A stretch of 64,000 nt of DNA from Haliclona indistincta (GCA_964017065.1 OZ024783.1:5575572-5639571); one strand, 5' to 3'. Counted from the stretch's first letter, positions 25,001 through 39,767 are shown. Notes: generated by a model not told the origin, from the letters alone. Translations and numbers: made by a program.

Positions 25001-25623
25001 GAGTGAGTGAGTGAGTGAGCGAGGAAGGGACAGAGGGAAGGATTGAGTGAGTGAGTGAGGAAGGAAGGGAGGGAGGGATTGCGTGAGTGAGAAAGGAAGG
25101 GAGGGAGGGAGTGAGTGAGTGAGGAAGGGATGGAGTGGGTAGGTGGGCAGGCAGGTGAGCGAGCAAGTGAGTAAGTAAGTGAGTTGGTGAGTGAGTGAGT
25201 GAGTTGAGGAAGAGGGAAAGAAAGATGATTTCTTCACCCATTTTCGGGTAAAGCCGTCCATTGCGGAGTATGAGTTCCAATTGCATAATAGTTAGGCTCT
25301 CCCTTACCAAAAAATTCATTGACAACCATTTTATCGACCTACAAATAAAGCCTAATAGCACTGACGTTCATCTGTTCGAAATTTTGATTACCTTTTCTCC
25401 GAAGACCATCTCACATCCAAAAAGAGGATTCTTGACAAAATTAATATGTCAACTGGTTCTTGCTCAAAAACATGTCTGGTTAGTTTGTAGCGAGATCTCC
25501 TGTCTCGTTTGTTGCTTGACTGATAGATCGGGTTAGTGACGCATGCCCTCACTCGTTGCTGAGCGGGCAGAGAGGAGAGCCGAGATATGGCGCCGGTTGA
25601 GTGAGTGCTGCTCTCTTAGACAG
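22040..25623 (-). CDS. Ankyrin-FERM protein, KRIT1/CCM1-like, copy 1
   Basis: Seventeen candidate exons on the minus strand, 5' to 3': 25623-25392, 25338-25238, 24929-24805, 24713-24651, 24601-24509, 24435-24324, 24118-23901, 23763-23713, 23651-23576, 23457-23297, 23243-23205, 23152-23075, 22996-22823, 22766-22659, about 22560-22425, 22374-22255 and 22123-22040. The first exons carry NPLFGCEMVFGEK and NEFFGKGEPNYYAIGTHTPQW. Ankyrin repeats follow (LDNEGWAPLHYACW, NGSTPLHTAAGNGADD), then a FERM domain (PINREAT, LCRKWPYYGATFYEGS, RGIHVIQN) and a short coiled end. Ankyrin plus FERM is the KRIT1 arrangement, a Rap1-binding adaptor. The first exon differs from copy 2 by a 4-bp and a 5-bp insertion, with a stop between them, so the start may lie further in or the copy may be damaged. 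The upstream start codon was not identified. Confidence 0.7.
24955..25215. repeat. GTGA/GAGT-rich microsatellite in a KRIT1-like intron
   Basis: Imperfect tandem GTGA and GGAA/GGGA units. The long Ser/Leu/Thr/His-rich frames across it on the minus strand are repeat artefacts. The same intron of copy 2 has a longer version. Confidence 0.9.
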
Positions 25624-25806
25624 CTGTAGAAAGACGTTAAAGTAACATGCATGCATGGGTTTCGTACATTTACAGTGTTTAATCCGACTGGGATTAATTA
25701 AACGTGGAAATCTGTAATATTATTTGCAAAGCAAAATTCCACTGTCAACCACAAAAAGTGCACTGTACTTGTCACTAAGTGCACTGTGATGTTTGTTTTA
25801 ATGCAG

Positions 25807-26009
25807 GGTTTGGAGGTATTTACCAAACGTCAGAAAATGGGTCGTTTGGCTACAGCTGATGAGATTGCAGCTCTATAGTTATATATCTTGCTATTGAAGA
25901 GGTGAGTTAGTTGCGATTCATTGGTATGTTTTATTTCATGTCTTCTTTCTTATAGTCTGCTTTTGTTACTGGGACTCCGTTCAAGATTGATGGAGGATGG
26001 AGTGTTTGA
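25807..26009 (+). pseudogene. Last two exons of a BDH2-like gene (remnant)
   Basis: Exons 25807-25901 and 25956-26009 match exons 7 and 8 of the BDH2-like gene at 30441-32121. A 2-bp insertion in CTCTATAG gives an in-frame stop and a frameshift. The last exon still reads TGTPFKIDGGWSV. No upstream exons are present, because a KRIT1-like gene lies there instead. It marks the 5' end of a duplicated block that continues into ANK gene B. Confidence 0.85.
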
Positions 26010-26138
26010 ACAGAACAATTAGATAGACTGTATAATTATTAGAATTAGGTTTTGTGATTATTTATTAATTGTATTCATAGCGTGCATGTTTATATTATAA
26101 TATAATTATTAGGATTTGGGACACACCTACGCTTCAAA

Positions 26139-29100
26139 ATGGCTGAAGATGGACGGCAAGATGAAGAGGATATTAAGCGTGCGTTTAAAGCCGGCGACAA
26201 GATCCTGGTGGAGAATCTGTTACCTCGCGTGTTACAACCATCTGGCATTATGGTGACGTTTGATTTTGATGTCTATAAAGATATGTTGCGTGCTGCATCG
26301 GTCTCTCTGCTCCACCTTGCCGCGTTCTGGGGTTGGATGGATACTGTTACAACGCTTGTGATCGAATATGGTATGGCTACCAATCGTGAGGACAATAAAG
26401 GGCACATCCCGTTGCATTATGCTGCCTACAATGGTCATCTGGAGGTGGTGAAATATTTTGGTCTTCATCGTGATCTTTCTGACAAAAAGAGCGCTGATGG
26501 AAGGACACCAATCTTCTTTGCTTGCCAAAATGGTCATTTCCACATCGTCCAATACCTCATCGAAGAGGCAAAGTGTAATCCATTGCACGTTGACAATAGC
26601 GGTTGGACGTTGATTCACTACGCTAGTCTGAAAGGTCACCTTAGCATTGCTCAATTCATCATCAAAGTCTTTAAAGATCAAGATCGTAATCCATTTTGTA
26701 AGGCTTACAATTTAATTGGTAATACACCTCTTCATCTTGCTTGTGATGAAGACCACCTCAACATTGTCCAGTATCTCATCAGAGAGGAACACTGTGACCC
26801 ATCATGTGAAGACAACGATGGCAAAACACCACTTCTTTATGCTTGTCAAAGAAACCGACCCCACATTGTACAATATCTTTTGTCAACTGGACGAGTGAAT
26901 CCACTGGTTAAGGACAAGTATATTCATACTGCATTGTCCTATGCTACTGGTAAATATGATATTATCAAACTATTTCAACCGTTCGAAGAGTGCAGGACAG
27001 CTTTTCCTGTGCACACATTCACTAAGCTGATCCTCACAGGAGACAGTGAAGCTGGTAAAACGACCATAGCTGAACTCATTGTCCGCCAAGCTAGTTCTAC
27101 TACATTAGAGTGCATCACTGATGGTCATCACTTCACAGCTGGAATCATTCCATACCACATCCAGAGTGATCAGCTGGGCAACTTTGTTTTATATGACTTT
27201 GCCGGGCGGCAAGAATATTATTCGAGTCATGCTGCCATACTCGAACAAGTAATGCGAAGGTCAGCAGCCACGTTTCTTTGTGTGGTAGACCTGAGGGAGA
27301 GCACAGAGAAGATCAGTGAGTCTCTCAACCACTGGCTAAGCTTTATCGACAATGCTTGCAGCACAGCAAAGGGACAATCGCACGTTATAATTGTTGGTAG
27401 TCATGCTGACCAGGTCACAGCATCATTGAAAGAAAAGAGCTCTCATCTGCAGAAGATTTTGGTTTCCAAAAAGATAAAGCGCCAAGAGTACAAAGGGTTC
27501 ATTGCTATGGACTGTCGTAAAGCCAACACTAATGCTTCACGTCATTTAATCGCTACACTCACCAATAGCCAAAAAGTCATCACTGCCAGTCAGCCTGTCA
27601 TTCACTACTATTCTCACGTTGTCTATGCATTCCTTTGTACCAAGCTGAAAGTAGTAGGCTGTACACTACACGATCTTGTCACCGCAATTGATAAAGAAAA
27701 TGATTCTTCTCTTCCTAAAGACCAGTCTGTCCTCACGGAAATTGTGGCCACACTTAGCGATAAAGGTCTCATTTTATTCTTACAGCATCATCAATCCAGC
27801 TGGATTGTAGTGAAGACAGAAGTCTTGTTGAAAGAAATTAATGGAACACTGTTTGCTCCTGACCACTTCAAGGAGCATCGTGATCTTGCCAGCAACACCG
27901 GAATAGTACCCATCTCTAATCTTCGTCAACTGTTTCCCGAGTACAACTCAGAAATGCTCATTGGTTTTCTCACATCATTAAATTTCTGTCGACCAGTGGA
28001 CCAGTCAGTACTGCTGTATACTAACCTACAAACCATACCCTCTCACTCCACAACTGATCTCCTCTTCTTCCCTGGTCTCGTTACTTCAGAGCGACCAGAC
28101 AGCCTTGTCCAGCAGGGAGCACTAGAGTTTGGTTGGTGTTTGAAGTGTATGGATCCATGCAAGTTCTTTAGCTCTCGTTTTCTTCACGTCCTTCTTCTCT
28201 CAGTAGCTTACATGTTCCCTCTAGCCAGTCAAGCTGCTTCATCTTCTGTCAGTGATCTTCAGCGCACATGTAAAATCTGGAGGAATGGTATCTTCTGGAG
28301 TAGTCTAGACAACATCACAATGGTGATAGAGCTTATTGACAAGAACAGATGTGTGTTGGTGGCCATGTCATGTGATGACACCAGTCCAGCTGAGCATGCT
28401 GAACTTCGCAGTTCTCTCGTTGATCTAGTTCGCAAACACCAACAGCAGTATTGCCCTCATCTCAACGTTTCTGAGTTCCTCATCTCTCCAAATTTTATTC
28501 AGCAATATCCTCTGGATAACCTACCTGACTCTAACCAATTTGAGGATCTATTTCCCATTCGTCACATCGCTCGATATATGCTCCTTGAACGAGCTGGTGT
28601 TTCTAGTTATAAAGATAGGCGTGGCTGCCTAATAATAGAATCTCTTCTCTCTCTTCTTTTTGAACCATATCGTCAACTTCGTTCTTCCTCTGTCATTCAG
28701 CTACTTAACCCTAACACAGTTGAAAATCCGGTTCCCAGTCTTCTCCTCCACGAAGTAAGGCAAACTTATGGTCGGACAAAAGTGAAACCACAAGCAAATT
28801 TGAGAAAACTAAGAAAGAATCTGGATAATCTGAGCCTGTTCACTGGCAGGAATAATCCTCTGGTGAGTAGTGTGTAGTACATGATAGTAGTATTGTTTTA
28901 TACTCTGATGAGTACAGAAGGTGGCTGGATTGAAGTTAGAGGAACTCCCAGTTGATTCCATTGCTACAAGTACCACCCTCAGTGAGTCACATATACATTG
29001 CACACAAATTTGACAGTTCCATGCACTCCTCTGTACTGCAGTTATTGATGACCTATTTGAAGTAAAGATGAAGTTGAAGAATTTCAATGACTGGCAGTCT

Positions 29101-29313
29101 CTAGGTCTAGCCCTGGGGTTGCTGTATCCCACACTAGAGAGGATAGAGGAGGAGCAGCGAGGAGATATTGAGAAATGCAAGACTAAGATGTTAGCTGCTT
29201 GGTTAGGGAAGAAAGACAATGTCACTAAGAGTGGTGACCCATCATGGAATGTGCTACAAACTGCCCTTAGAAAGATTGGTGAAAATGAACTCGCTGATCA
29301 GGTCAATAGTTAG
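26139..29313 (+). CDS. ANK gene B: ankyrin repeats, ROC-COR, Death domain
   Basis: Exons 26139-28862, 28918-28981 and 29042-29313 are in phase and encode about 1019 aa with no internal stop; this is the best-preserved member of the family. Ankyrin repeats span about aa 45-280. The ROC GTPase has P-loop GDSEAGKTT (about aa 302), DFAGR in place of DxxGQ, and VGSHAD. The COR-like region has LLFFPGLV. The last exon encodes a Death domain: DDLFEVKMKLKNFNDWQSLG, then LLYPTLERIEEE, the paired SWNVLQTALRK helix and GENELADQV. Ankyrin-ROC-COR-Death equals DAPK1 minus its kinase and calmodulin-binding part, so a death or inflammatory signalling scaffold is inferred. The Gln of DxxGQ, present in A and C, is Arg here, which may alter GTP hydrolysis. 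Confidence 0.85.
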
Positions 29314-29470
29314 TTTTTGCTATTGTCAATTTTAATAAAAAAGAGCTAAAATTTATAGCTAAATCTTTTTACAGAGATAATAATAAGTAAAATTTTAAAT
29401 AATTTTTATGTAAAATTTTATGTAATTTTTGTATTTTAATTTTTATGTAGAATTGTGTACCACGCCCACA
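29314..29470. other. Short AT-rich spacer after gene B
   Basis: Probable 3' UTR, with an AATAAA-like signal near 29333. No other feature. Confidence 0.4.
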
Positions 29471-30000
29471 TAATGGCGCTAGCATCACTGCGCCGTACGT
29501 TCATTTCGTTGTTGTATCATCGCGTTGCAACCTATTTAAGACTGTATACCATGCTTCTTCAGCTCTGAAGAGATCGTGAACTTGACATTCAGGGGAAGAA
29601 AGAGTTGGACTAACCTCATGGAACCTGCTATATATCATGAAAGAAATATCGCGTGCTACCTCATCACTGCGTGTAGATACCATTGCAGCAAATGGTTTGG
29701 GAATAAGCAAAAGGTGGAGTTTGTAACAATAGTGGAGCTCGAGTATTATTAATGTATCATCACTGTCTCAGACTTGCTTATGATCTGGCTGTTGAAAATA
29801 AATTGCTGCTGAACGGAGATCCGGTTAAAAAGAAGAGCACCTAGGTATTATACGGTATCAAATGCTATCCAAGATGATGGTGCTATTTTGTCCCAGGTGA
29901 AGGAGGGAGATATCATCGAAGTAAATATTGAGCTGAGACCAAAAGGCAGTGCTACTGTTGTAAACAAAAGGGGACGAAGATCAGGAAGAGAGCTCTTGTG
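29471..30000 (+). pseudogene. MTRES1-like pseudogene, copy B
   Basis: Aligns with 40830-41335 of copy C. The first exon starts ATGGCGCTAGC but is frameshifted. The second exon ends AGCACCTAG where C has AGCACCCAG, a nonsense change at the exon border. The reading frame collapses in the last part (GGGACGAAGATCAGG) and is joined directly to a copied BDH2 intron and exon. The remaining 3' half of the gene is missing. Confidence 0.85.
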
Positions 30001-30340
30001 CTAGCTGGTAAGAGATGAAATATTAAATTTCATCGTTTCGCATTTTTGTCCTTTTATACACAGATGGGTTCACCACAGTCGTGTGGATATCACCTATACT
30101 AAAGATTGGGACTTGAGTTTCACCCTCAATGTCCGTAGCATGTTCTTTCTGTCGAAATACATGATTCAAAAGGTGAACTAAAGTACATGTACAGAGGAAG
30201 CTAAATAATACACATTGTGGGAAGCTACAGTGTAGGTAGGTACATTTACAAAGTGACGTGTTGCTGCCCATAATTTTTATGATAGGCAGGTTTGGTTTCA
30301 ATAAATACTTACCTTTAATTTGTTCATGAGCCCTTGTCAC
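30001..30340 (+). repeat. Duplicated BDH2 exon 4 with flanking intron
   Basis: This block matches about 30816-31140. It contains a second copy of exon 4 (30063-30171, ATGGGTTCACCACAGTCGTG) with its intron borders, placed upstream of exon 1 and so out of order. It carries substitutions (GATATCACCTATACT against GATAATACGTCTACT). Confidence 0.85.
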
Positions 30341-30440
30341 ACAAGATCGCATTGAAAAAAACTTGCCTTCTGAACCATCTTTCTGCAGCACGAGAAACCC
30401 AACAAATGGCTGTCTGCTCTGGAAGCGCTTGCTGGTTAAG

Positions 30441-32121
<1,681 letters not shown>

Positions 32122-32247
32122 ATAAAATTAGATAGACTGTATAATTATTAGAATTAGGTTTTTTGTTTATTATTAATTGTATTCATAGTAAGCATGTTTA
32201 TATTTATAATAATAATTATTATTATTTAGACACACCTACGCTTCAAA

Positions 32248-35200
32248 ATGGCTGAAGATGGCCGGCAAGATGAAGAGGATATTAAGCGTGCGTTTAAGGC
32301 CGGCGACAAGATCGTGGTGGAGAATCTGTTACCTCGCGTGTTACAACCATCTGGCATTATGGTGACGTTTGATTTTGATGTCTACAAAGATATGTTGCGT
32401 GCAGCATCGGTCTCTCTGCTCCACCGGCCTTGCCGCGTTCTGGGGTTGGATGGATACTGTTATTACGCTAGTAGGCGAATATGGTATGGCTGCGAATCGT
32501 GAGGATAACAAAGGGCACATCCCGTTGCATTATGCTGCCTACAATGGTCATCTAGAGGTGGGGAAATATTTTGGTCTTGATCGTGATCTTGTAGACAAAA
32601 ATAGCGCAGATGGAAGGACACCAATCTTCTTTGCTTGCCAAAATGGTCATTTCCACATTGTCCAATACCTCATCGAAGAGGCACAGTGTAACCCATTACA
32701 CGTTGACTATAGCGGTTGGACGTTGGTTCACTATGCTAGTCTGAAAGGTCATCTTAACATTGTTCAATACATCATCGAAGTCTTTAAAATCCAAAATCGT
32801 GATCCGTTTTGTAAGAATTTGTTTGGTAGCACACCACTTCACCTTGCTTGTGATCAAGGCCACCTCAACATTGTCCAGTATCTCATCAGAGAGGAACATT
32901 GTAACCCATCATGTGAGGACAACAATGGCAAAACACCACTTCACTATGCTTGTCATAGAAACGGCCAACCCCACATTGTACAATATCTTTTGTCAACTGG
33001 ACGAGTGAATCCACTGGTTAAGGACAAGGATAATCATACTGCATTGTCCTATGCTAGTGGTAAATATGATATTATCAAACTATTTGAACCATTCGAAGAG
33101 TGCAGGACAGCTTTCCCTGTGCACACATTCACTAAGCTGATCATCACAGGAAACAGTGGATCTGGTAAAAGTAGCTTAGTTGGAGGCCTCCTCCACCGAG
33201 CTAGTCATAAGGATACTACAGTAGAGTACATCAGTGATGTTCAACGCTTGACAGCAGGGATTGTTCCACACCACATCCAGAGTGAGCAGCTGGGCAACTT
33301 TGTTGTATATGACTTTGCCGGGCAGCAAGAATACCACTCAAGTCATAGCGCCGTGCTCGAACAAATGATGCGAAAGTCCGCAGCCATATTTATCTGTATG
33401 ATAGACCTGAGTGAACGAATGGAGAAGGTGTGTGAGTCACTCCACTACTGGCTAAGCTATATTGAAAATGCCTGCAGCACAGCAGAGGGACGATCACATG
33501 TGGTGATCATAGGTAGCCATGTAGACACAGCTTCTTCACTAAAGGAAAAGACCTCTCAGCTGCAGACAATTGCTACTAGAAGAATAAAGCGCCAGGAGTA
33601 CAAAGGGTTTATTTCTATGGACTCTCGTAGAACTAACTCTGATGCTTTGTGTCGTTTAATCGCTATACTCACCAACAGCCAAAGAGCCATCACTGCCAGT
33701 CAGCCCGCCATTCACTACTTCTCTCATGTTGTCTATGCATTTCTTCGTACAAAGCTTGGCGTAGTGGGCTGTACGCTAAATGACCTTGTCTCTGCAATCG
33801 CTCAAGAAAATGATTACTCTCTCCCTAGCGACCAGTCTGTCCTCACAGAAATCCTGACAACGCTAAGTTATAAAGGTCTTATTCTTTTTGTACAACATCC
33901 AAACTCCAGTTGGGTCATAGTAAAGACAGAAGTCTTGCTAAAGGAAATTAGCGGAACACTGTTTGCTCCTGACTACTTCAAGGAGCATCATGATCTTGCC
34001 AGCAACACAGGCATAGTTCCCATCTTTAACCTTCACAAAGTGTTTCCTAACTACAACTTGGACATGCTTGTTGGTTTTCTTGTGTCAATGCAATTCTGTC
34101 GACCAGTGGATTCATCAGTGCTGCAGTATACTAGCCTGAATATCACACCCACAGTTGATTTCCTCTTTTTCCCTGGTTTAGTTCGATCAGAGCGACCAGA
34201 CAGCCTTGACCAGCATGGAACACTAGAGTTCGGATGGTGTCTGAAGTGTACGGATCCACACGAGTTCTTGAGTTCTCGTTTTCTTCATGTTCTTCTTCTA
34301 TCAGTAGCTTACAAGTTCCCTCTAGTCAGTCAAGCTGCTTCATCTTCTGTCAGTGGTCTCCAGCGCATATGTACAGTCTGGAAGAATGGTATTTTCTTGA
34401 GAAATCTAGACAACAGCATGACAGTGATAGAGCTTTTTGACATGAACAGAGGTGTGTTGGTGGCCATGTCGTGTGATGATGCCAGTCCAGTTGATCGTGT
34501 TGAACTACACACTTCTCTTATTTCTCTAGTTCATCTCCTCCAACAGCAGTATTGCCCTCGTGTCAGTGTAGGTGAATTCTGCATCTCTCCTGGCCTTGTC
34601 CGCCAGTATCCCATTGATACCATCCCAGACAGTGACCTGTTTAGTGTTCCTCGATCCATCCTACAACACAAGCCACTTGTCCTCAGTCATGGAGATGGAC
34701 GTGATGACCTCAAAGCACAGTCACTTCCTTTACATAGTGAATGTAAGTTTACTATTGGTATAACTGTCAGAGATTTTGCATGCTACCATACTAGAGACTG
34801 TACTATTATAGCTTTCACACACAGTAGCGGCCCTTATTTGCTCCACAGTCCCTATTCATGCACGGTATTTGCTGTCCCTATTTGTTCATGATACACATAT
34901 TTATTACATACACTGTATAGAGGTGACTATAGTAATAAATAGTTCATGATTATCTACTTTTTTTACAGTTACTGTGGATATTGATAAAGCCAAAAAGGAA
35001 CTGGGTTATTACGTCACAGTCAGTATCATGAATGTCACAGTGCAGGGTCTCCCAGATACTGGTAAATCCTCATTAATTGATCTTGCAATGGGCAAACCAC
35101 CTGATTTAGATCGCCAAAGCACTGGCGTAGCTGAACCACCGCAGTGTTTTATAGTTGTAGGAGACGATAGTTCTGAAAATGTTAAGTGGGAGATGCTTCC

Positions 35201-38200
35201 TCCACATAGAATGCTTGATGCGTTATGTACGACAATCGAAAATCGATTAGCTGAACCTGTCAATGACCAGCTTAAGACAGAATCTGCTGTTCAGCATGAG
35301 ACAGGAGCTACTCCTACCCAGCCTACTCCTTTGTTTTCTAACTCATCTTCCACTCTAATATCACCTTCTGATAATCATCCTCAATCTCTTCTTTTGACTC
35401 CACCTCTTCCTGGTCAAGCACCACTAACCAAACCCAACCGAGACTATCCTCAGATATTGAAAGATATCTTAAAGCGACTACCCAAGGTTACTGAACCAAC
35501 CACGCTCTCTGAAGCCAGATTGATACTAATGTCTGACTCTGGTGGTCAACCAAACTTTCTTGATGTTTTTCCTCTTTTTGTCCGCAACAAGTGCCTAGCT
35601 ATCTATACTCTTAAGCTTAATGAACGGTTGGATGCCACACCAAAATTATCATATCGTGTTAAAAACCGCTCTATCAGTATGACTAATACTTACTCATATT
35701 GGCGGCTGCTAGAGTCTCTTGCTAAATCAATATCTACCTTTCATCCCTCTTTGCAGAGTCATTTTAATGCACAATATGCAATTGTTGGTACATTCTTAGA
35801 CGAGAAGCATCATTGTAAAGATGAAACAATTGAAGAAAAGAATGACTACATAGCCAACCATCTAAAAGCCTACAATAATGTCCGAGTCAACCATAAAGGT
35901 GATGCCGCCATCTTTCCAGTCAATACAATTACTGAAGATGACAGTTTAACCCTCTTACCGCGATTAATTGTAAACGTTGCTCCACCCACGTCACGCGATG
36001 GCTGTTTTTGAATTGTGACAGCTATCTCGGTACTGCGCTTTGTCTCTGCTCTGGACGCTTCAGCGCGGAAGCTAGAGGTACGACAATGTTTTCTCAACCT
36101 GTACTATGTCCTGGGCTACTGTTATTTGTCCATCAAAGCTTGAGTTGGACCGTCAAAGCTATCTGCTACCGTCATTCACTTACGCGAGCAACTATTCTTC
36201 GCTTCTTCCCTACACCACGCAGCGTAAGCTGTACCAGGAACCTTCTGTGTTGTTCAAAACTGGACCTTGGCCATTGTGGAAGACTGTTTGAGCGTGATAA
36301 CGACATCATCAACGGCTTTCAACTTGTACCGGGCGTGTCTAACTCCACCTACCTCACCGCCATTTTTCCATTCATGTTGCTGTAACTTGGAGAGCAGTTT
36401 GTGCCGCTTCTACTCGCCTCTGCGTGTTTGCTACAGCTAAGTGAGTGTTGTCTATCATACTAGTGTACTCCAGAGCTTTGCTAGTAAACTTTTAAGCTTT
36501 GTATGACCCGTCAAAGCTACTCGTCAGCAAGTGATGGCGGACGAGTGAGTTGTCACGCTTCTCCTACGTGTTGCTCTGTGTACACGGCAACTACAGCCTC
36601 TTAGGATGTTTAGAACTTGACCATGGTCATTGTGGGAGCCTTTTTGTGTGTGTTACTAAGCACAACTGCTGTTGACAGCCCTGTTGGAGCTCATTTTCTG
36701 CCTCAACTAGAACAGAAATAATTTCCAGGAGAACACAGCTTTGTTGCTGCACACTTTGTATCACTATTTTACACTTCCAACAGCTTAGTAAGTGTTATAA
36801 ACTTCTGGTTTGCCTTGAGCTATCTACTAGCAAGCTATTGAGTTATTTGTGACAACCAGGTGAGTACATTTTTATACTTATTGTGCCAGCAAAGAACACT
36901 GCTTTCTCTGTACAGCGTACGTGAGCGACGTGTGTATCGTCAGGATGCTCAGGCTTGCTATGGACGATTGTAATCTTTAAAAAGGTGAAAATAGAATGTA
37001 TTTATCTTGTGTATAATGTTTGTTTTGCTTGTGTGTGCTTGGTGCTAGTGTCTCTTACATTATAACCAGTAAACCATGTGTGTCGTCTTGGCTGAAAAAT
37101 GTCGTGATTGTTGTGTGCATTGTAGCTTGATGGCAGTCATGGCGTGTGCATTGTAGCTTGATGTTAGTCATGGCAGTAGTTAGTGTGTCATACACTTCAG
37201 TTGTACAGTTATATACTCATGTTATCAGTATTATTAGCCTCTTCTCATCTATTACAGTGCTGAGAAACTACCATGCTATCTGCTGATACCTTGACGTGTT
37301 TTTGCTGTCTGCTCAAGATCAAAATCTTGTTCAAGCTTTCCATTACTTTTATGTTGATTGCTGTGATTGATAATAATATTCAAACACACACCACCCTCTT
37401 CTGCCTGAGTAGCAAACTGTCTGTGAAAGCAAGTACAGCACTCGTCTCAACAGCAAAGCTGTGTAGACACTGTACTATTGCAGCAAGAAGCTGTCAATTA
37501 TCACTGCTTGGTGGGCGTTTGTTTACACAGACTAACGAGTGTTAGAAACCACAATAAACAAGTTAGAATACTATAGCAACTATGTTTCAACGTTGCCAAG
37601 GAGTTTTGGCAGCAACAAAGTAAGTTGGCTGGCGCTAGCGGTAGCTGTTTCGAGGTAACGAAGACGCGCATATATATATGCGCGTCGCGTATACGGGTGG
37701 ATTTCATCGCGCATAAATATATGCGCGTCGCGGTAAAAGGGTTAAGAGAGGATTACCGGAAAGAGTTGCGACAGCTAATAAAGAATGCTGAGAATCAGTG
37801 CATTAAGAGGGACATAAAGCTTCTTTGGTTTGCATTCTATCTTAGTCTGCTATCTTCAGCTGAGGATAAGCAAAGGGCCATCCTATCTTTGAAAGAGTGT
37901 CTAGATATTGGCAGGTCACTGGACATGCAAGATCACGAGACCAAGGAGGCAATCATGTTGTTCCATAATCTCAACCTAATCTTTCATTGCCGGCGGCCAA
38001 AAGAACTTGACTGCTTCGTTATCGTGGACCTTGAGCCCATCTTTAACTTAATGTCCTACATAATCTGTGCATCTGAAAGTGAACTCAGTGATCTCTTTGG
38101 TATCAAGCTTCCTCGTGGTGTTCAGAGACGCTTCCGAGAATATGGCTGCTTTGACCAAGAGATTCTGGAGAACTGCTTTCAATGCAAGTTCCCTGAGCCG

Positions 38201-39764
38201 CTCAATGCAAAGGCTTTTGTTAGTCTCCTTGCTGAAGTTAAAGCTATCGCTATAATTGATGAGTCCAAGAATACATTCTTCATGCCATGTGTACTACGCT
38301 ATGCCTCAACTGAGGAAGAGAGCAAGACAATAAAACACCATTGCCCATGGATAATTAGGTTAGTTTCGCAAGATTTTATAGAGAATGACGTTCCCTTGCC
38401 TCCTTCCTTCTCTCCTACACTGATTGTATTGCTTTTGTCTTGTAAATCATTTATTATCGACAAAGCTCAGTACAGAAACATCTTTACACTCCGATACAGT
38501 GATAGAGGTGACGTTATCATTATCGAGCGACAGCTACAACTAGAGATCTACTACTCTTTCAGTGAGCATGTAGATAGTGAGTGCTATTTAATCCGTTCCC
38601 ATATTCTTGAGGCAATACACGAGACAAAGAAACAGCTTAGTTTTGCAGATGCTATAAGAATTGAGGAATCCTTTCCATGCTCCTGTAGCCCACAAACAGA
38701 AGACAAACCTTGCCACTTAAGAGAGGATCAGCCTCGCCACATTCTTTGTGAAACCATTCATGGAAGATCGCCATGTGGCCGGTGTACTAAAATGAGAAAG
38801 GAGTGTGGTTTGAATCAACAAGAGTTACGTTGGCTAGTACAAGGTACATGCTAATCTGAAGTACATGTATGCATTGCCTAGGCTATAATACTTACCTAGA
38901 CTAAGTGATGTCATTGCCGAGTAAATTTCTTTTATTAATATCCCTACTATAATAGTTTTAGCAAGATTTTAAGGGGGTGTGGCTACACCAAATGAGCAAA
39001 TAATCATGAGAAAATATGACTTCTTGTCAAGTTCTGTTGTAGTTTTAGTTGTGTTGCTTTCTTTGCCGTGGAGAATATTTAGCATTGAAAAAACTGTAAA
39101 CACAATAGTCAGTATTTGTAACTGCACATGTCAATCAGCGGTGATCAGATTAATTTCTGGCAATGTTGGTTTTATTTTAGTAATAAACCTGTTCAAGTGA
39201 GTTTTGCATCAAAATAATTATTTAGCAACTCCTTTGCTACTCCTCCATACAGATATACAAGTAGCGGAGAGCAAGGGAAATGTTTCTTCTCCAGCAAATA
39301 ATCTACCAGACACCTCAACACCATCAGGTGAGTCTGCACTATGCTGCTCAGAATCTGTATATCATAATAATTATGTACAGATTATGCTTCATTCTTGAGT
39401 CATTTTGTTTCTTCCCTCATACTTAGTGGTGTCACCGTATGAGATTTTGATGAGTAACGTTGGCTTCATTAATGAAGCTGTTAGTGGCAGTGGGCAGCCT
39501 ACAATCGTTATGGTCTCCAGTCACTTGCTGCAGCAAGGTCTCATCAGCCAGGCAGACCATGACACAGTCGTGACTCCATCTGGGCTATCACCATGTCAAG
39601 TAGTAGCTCAGTTGATGATTCCGGTTATGAACAAGATAAGATTTGTGCCGAAACAGTACCAGAACTTTCTCACAGCTTTGAGAAATGCTAACTTAGATTT
39701 CATTGTGGAGAGGCTTGAAGAACAACCATTCAGTACATGTAAGTCACCAACTGCATTAAATTAA
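32248..39764 (+). pseudogene. ANK gene C: paralogue of A, frameshifted and transposon-interrupted
   Basis: Homologous to gene A through its whole length: exons 32248-34742, 34969-38843 (containing an insertion at 35950-37741 with one TTAA copy), 39253-39327 and 39427-39764. The ROC P-loop is GNSGSGKSS with DFAGQ and GSHVD; COR has FLFFPGLV; the second module has GLPDTGKSS and DSGGQP; the CARD-like end reads VSPYEILMSNVGF. Two lesions: a 4-bp insertion near 32424-32428 (CCACCGGCCTTG against CCACCTTG in B), which shifts the frame in the ankyrin region, and a 1.8 kb transposon in exon 2. Relative to A, the last part of exon 1 and exon 2 are fused by a deletion. Everything else is open, so the damage is recent or partly assembly error. 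An internal start could still yield a shortened protein. Confidence 0.75.
35950..37741. mobile_element. TTAA-flanked non-autonomous transposon (piggyBac-like ends) in a coding exon
   Basis: TTAA lies at 35946-35949 and 37742-37745. Ends CCCTCTTACCGCG and CGCGGTAAAAGGG are inverted repeats; CCCT at the tip and TTAA target fit piggyBac-type elements. Removing the insert with one TTAA restores the codons DSLREDYRK, matching gene A (DSLREEYRK). No transposase is recognisable; the small frames inside (36008-36385, 37273-37545) show no domains. Subterminal GCGCATATATATATGCGCG palindromes lie near 37667-37730. Confidence 0.85.
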
Positions 39765-39767
39765 TGC

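Noticed and set aside
24902..25361. Long minus-strand frames rich in Ser/Leu/Thr/His
   Set aside because: They run through the GTGA microsatellite; only the flanking exon pieces are real.
36008..36385. Possible transposase frame in the 35950-37741 element
   Set aside because: Short, no DDE motif, several overlapping frames; no recognisable domain.
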